Assembly: GCF_031844705.1 (NCBI RefSeq)
Contig: NZ_CP134609.1
Span: 4,960,001 to 5,024,000, forward strand
Reading direction: 5' to 3'
From: Streptomyces sp. ITFR-16
Lineage (GTDB): Bacteria; Actinomycetota; Actinomycetes; Streptomycetales; Streptomycetaceae
Length of the DNA stretch: 64,000 nt
A program made the translations under genes and the position numbers. Below are positions 63,709 through 64,000 of the stretch, in pieces (within the stretch, counting starts at the first letter, position 1; the number at the start of each line of letters is the position of its first letter). The notes beneath the pieces are model-generated. The model saw only the letters and a program-made list of their open reading frames with translations, was not told where the DNA came from and ran no database searches.

Positions 63709-64000
63709 TCGGCGGCTCCCCGGAGCGTGCCGGTCAGCTGCGGTGTGGCGGCCTCGAGTGCGAGGTCCAGTTCGAGCAGGGACAGATACGAGGACTGCCC
63801 GGCGGTGCGGCCGCCGTATGTGACGTCGTCGAACTCCCGGGCTGCCGCGCGCAGGCGGGTGGCCTGTGCGGGGAGGACCCGGCCCGCCTCCGTGGCGGCT
63901 TCGTCGGCGGTCCGCCCCGGGCGGGGGTCCAGCAGGGCGCGTTCTTCGAGGGAGCGGACGATGGCGCGCATTCGTTCCTGGACGGCCTGGTTCCAGCGGC
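63705..64000 (-). CDS. DUF4129 protein, C-terminal end
   Basis: Partial: the frame stays open to the right edge. The visible residues read through RWNQAVQERMRAIVRSLEE, D-P-R-P-G-R-T-A-D-E-A-A and a following helix-rich stretch with DDVTYGGR, which is the conserved C-terminal domain of DUF4129 (transglutaminase-associated) proteins. An internal ATG at 63971 is not the likely start. First gene visible of the four-gene MoxR/DUF58 operon. Upstream one would expect one or more membrane helices. Confidence 0.88.
   Translation of the reverse strand, partial: RWNQAVQERMRAIVRSLEERALLDPRPGRTADEAATEAGRVLPAQATRLRAAAREFDDVTYGGRTAGQSSYLSLLELDLALEAATPQLTGTLRGAAE

Overview
The window is chromosomal DNA from a high-GC actinomycete, almost certainly a Streptomyces. 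The evidence is the very high third-position GC, long spurious antisense frames, frequent GTG starts and 4-bp start/stop overlaps, an 87-residue WhiB, and an rRNA operon whose 16S gene has actinobacterial features and whose spacer lacks tRNAs. No insertion sequence, phage gene, tRNA or CRISPR array was seen. Nearly everything looks like ordinary core chromosome, and the gene order matches my memory of the S. coelicolor SCO3010-SCO3065 region, read from high to low numbers.

Layout. 1-3150: a three-gene surface-protein operon (DUF916/WxL-type protein, an anchored Ig-like protein, and a protein ending in an LAxTG sortase-E signal). 3236-7644: a POT peptide transporter, a two-component system and a GtrA membrane protein. 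7841-10717: purK, purE and an M19 dipeptidase. 10751-15026: two VOC proteins, a CGNR regulator, UDP-glucose dehydrogenase and an acyl-CoA dehydrogenase. 15110-18442: an anti-sigma-like ATPase / XRE-DUF5753 / DUF397 group, two unknown genes and a KDPG aldolase. 18487-28382: five LytR-CpsA-Psr (LCP) wall-polymer ligases interleaved with a hotdog thioesterase and a glycosyltransferase. 28602-33106: a TIGR03089 protein, a PGRP-type amidase, a sugar-1-phosphate nucleotidylyltransferase and a DNA glycosylase. 33383-36476: fbiB, fbiA and cysteine dioxygenase, the last preceded by a newly recognised cysteine-rich leader ORF. 36931-42942: whiB, then a giant glycosyltransferase and its DUF5719 partner. 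43006-51269: a zincin-like protein, a DUF3499 protein, manB, a Trm112-like protein, a SIS protein, manA, a CDF transporter and ahcY. 51440-54229: an unknown gene, an RDD protein and a SpoIIM-like protein. 54230-60112: a complete rrn operon with promoters, processing stalks and terminator. 60150-64000: DUF58, MoxR, DUF4350 and the end of a DUF4129 gene.

How it fits together. Much of the window concerns the cell envelope: sugar nucleotide supply (manB, manA, nucleotidylyltransferase, UDP-glucose dehydrogenase), glycosyltransferases, five LCP ligases that attach glycopolymers to peptidoglycan, an amidase and a sortase substrate. The neighbourhood whiB - fbiA/fbiB - nucleotidylyltransferase - LCP - manB - SIS - manA - ahcY is also conserved around whiB2 in mycobacteria. 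The most novel observation is at 36381-36476 on the minus strand: an apparently leaderless 31-codon ORF ending RCCCSSCQSC, 162 nt upstream of cysteine dioxygenase. It has the form expected for a cysteine-sensing translational attenuator. Further points are a four-cysteine pattern shared by four of the five LCPs, a structured leader before ahcY, and several short tandem or phased repeats next to promoters.
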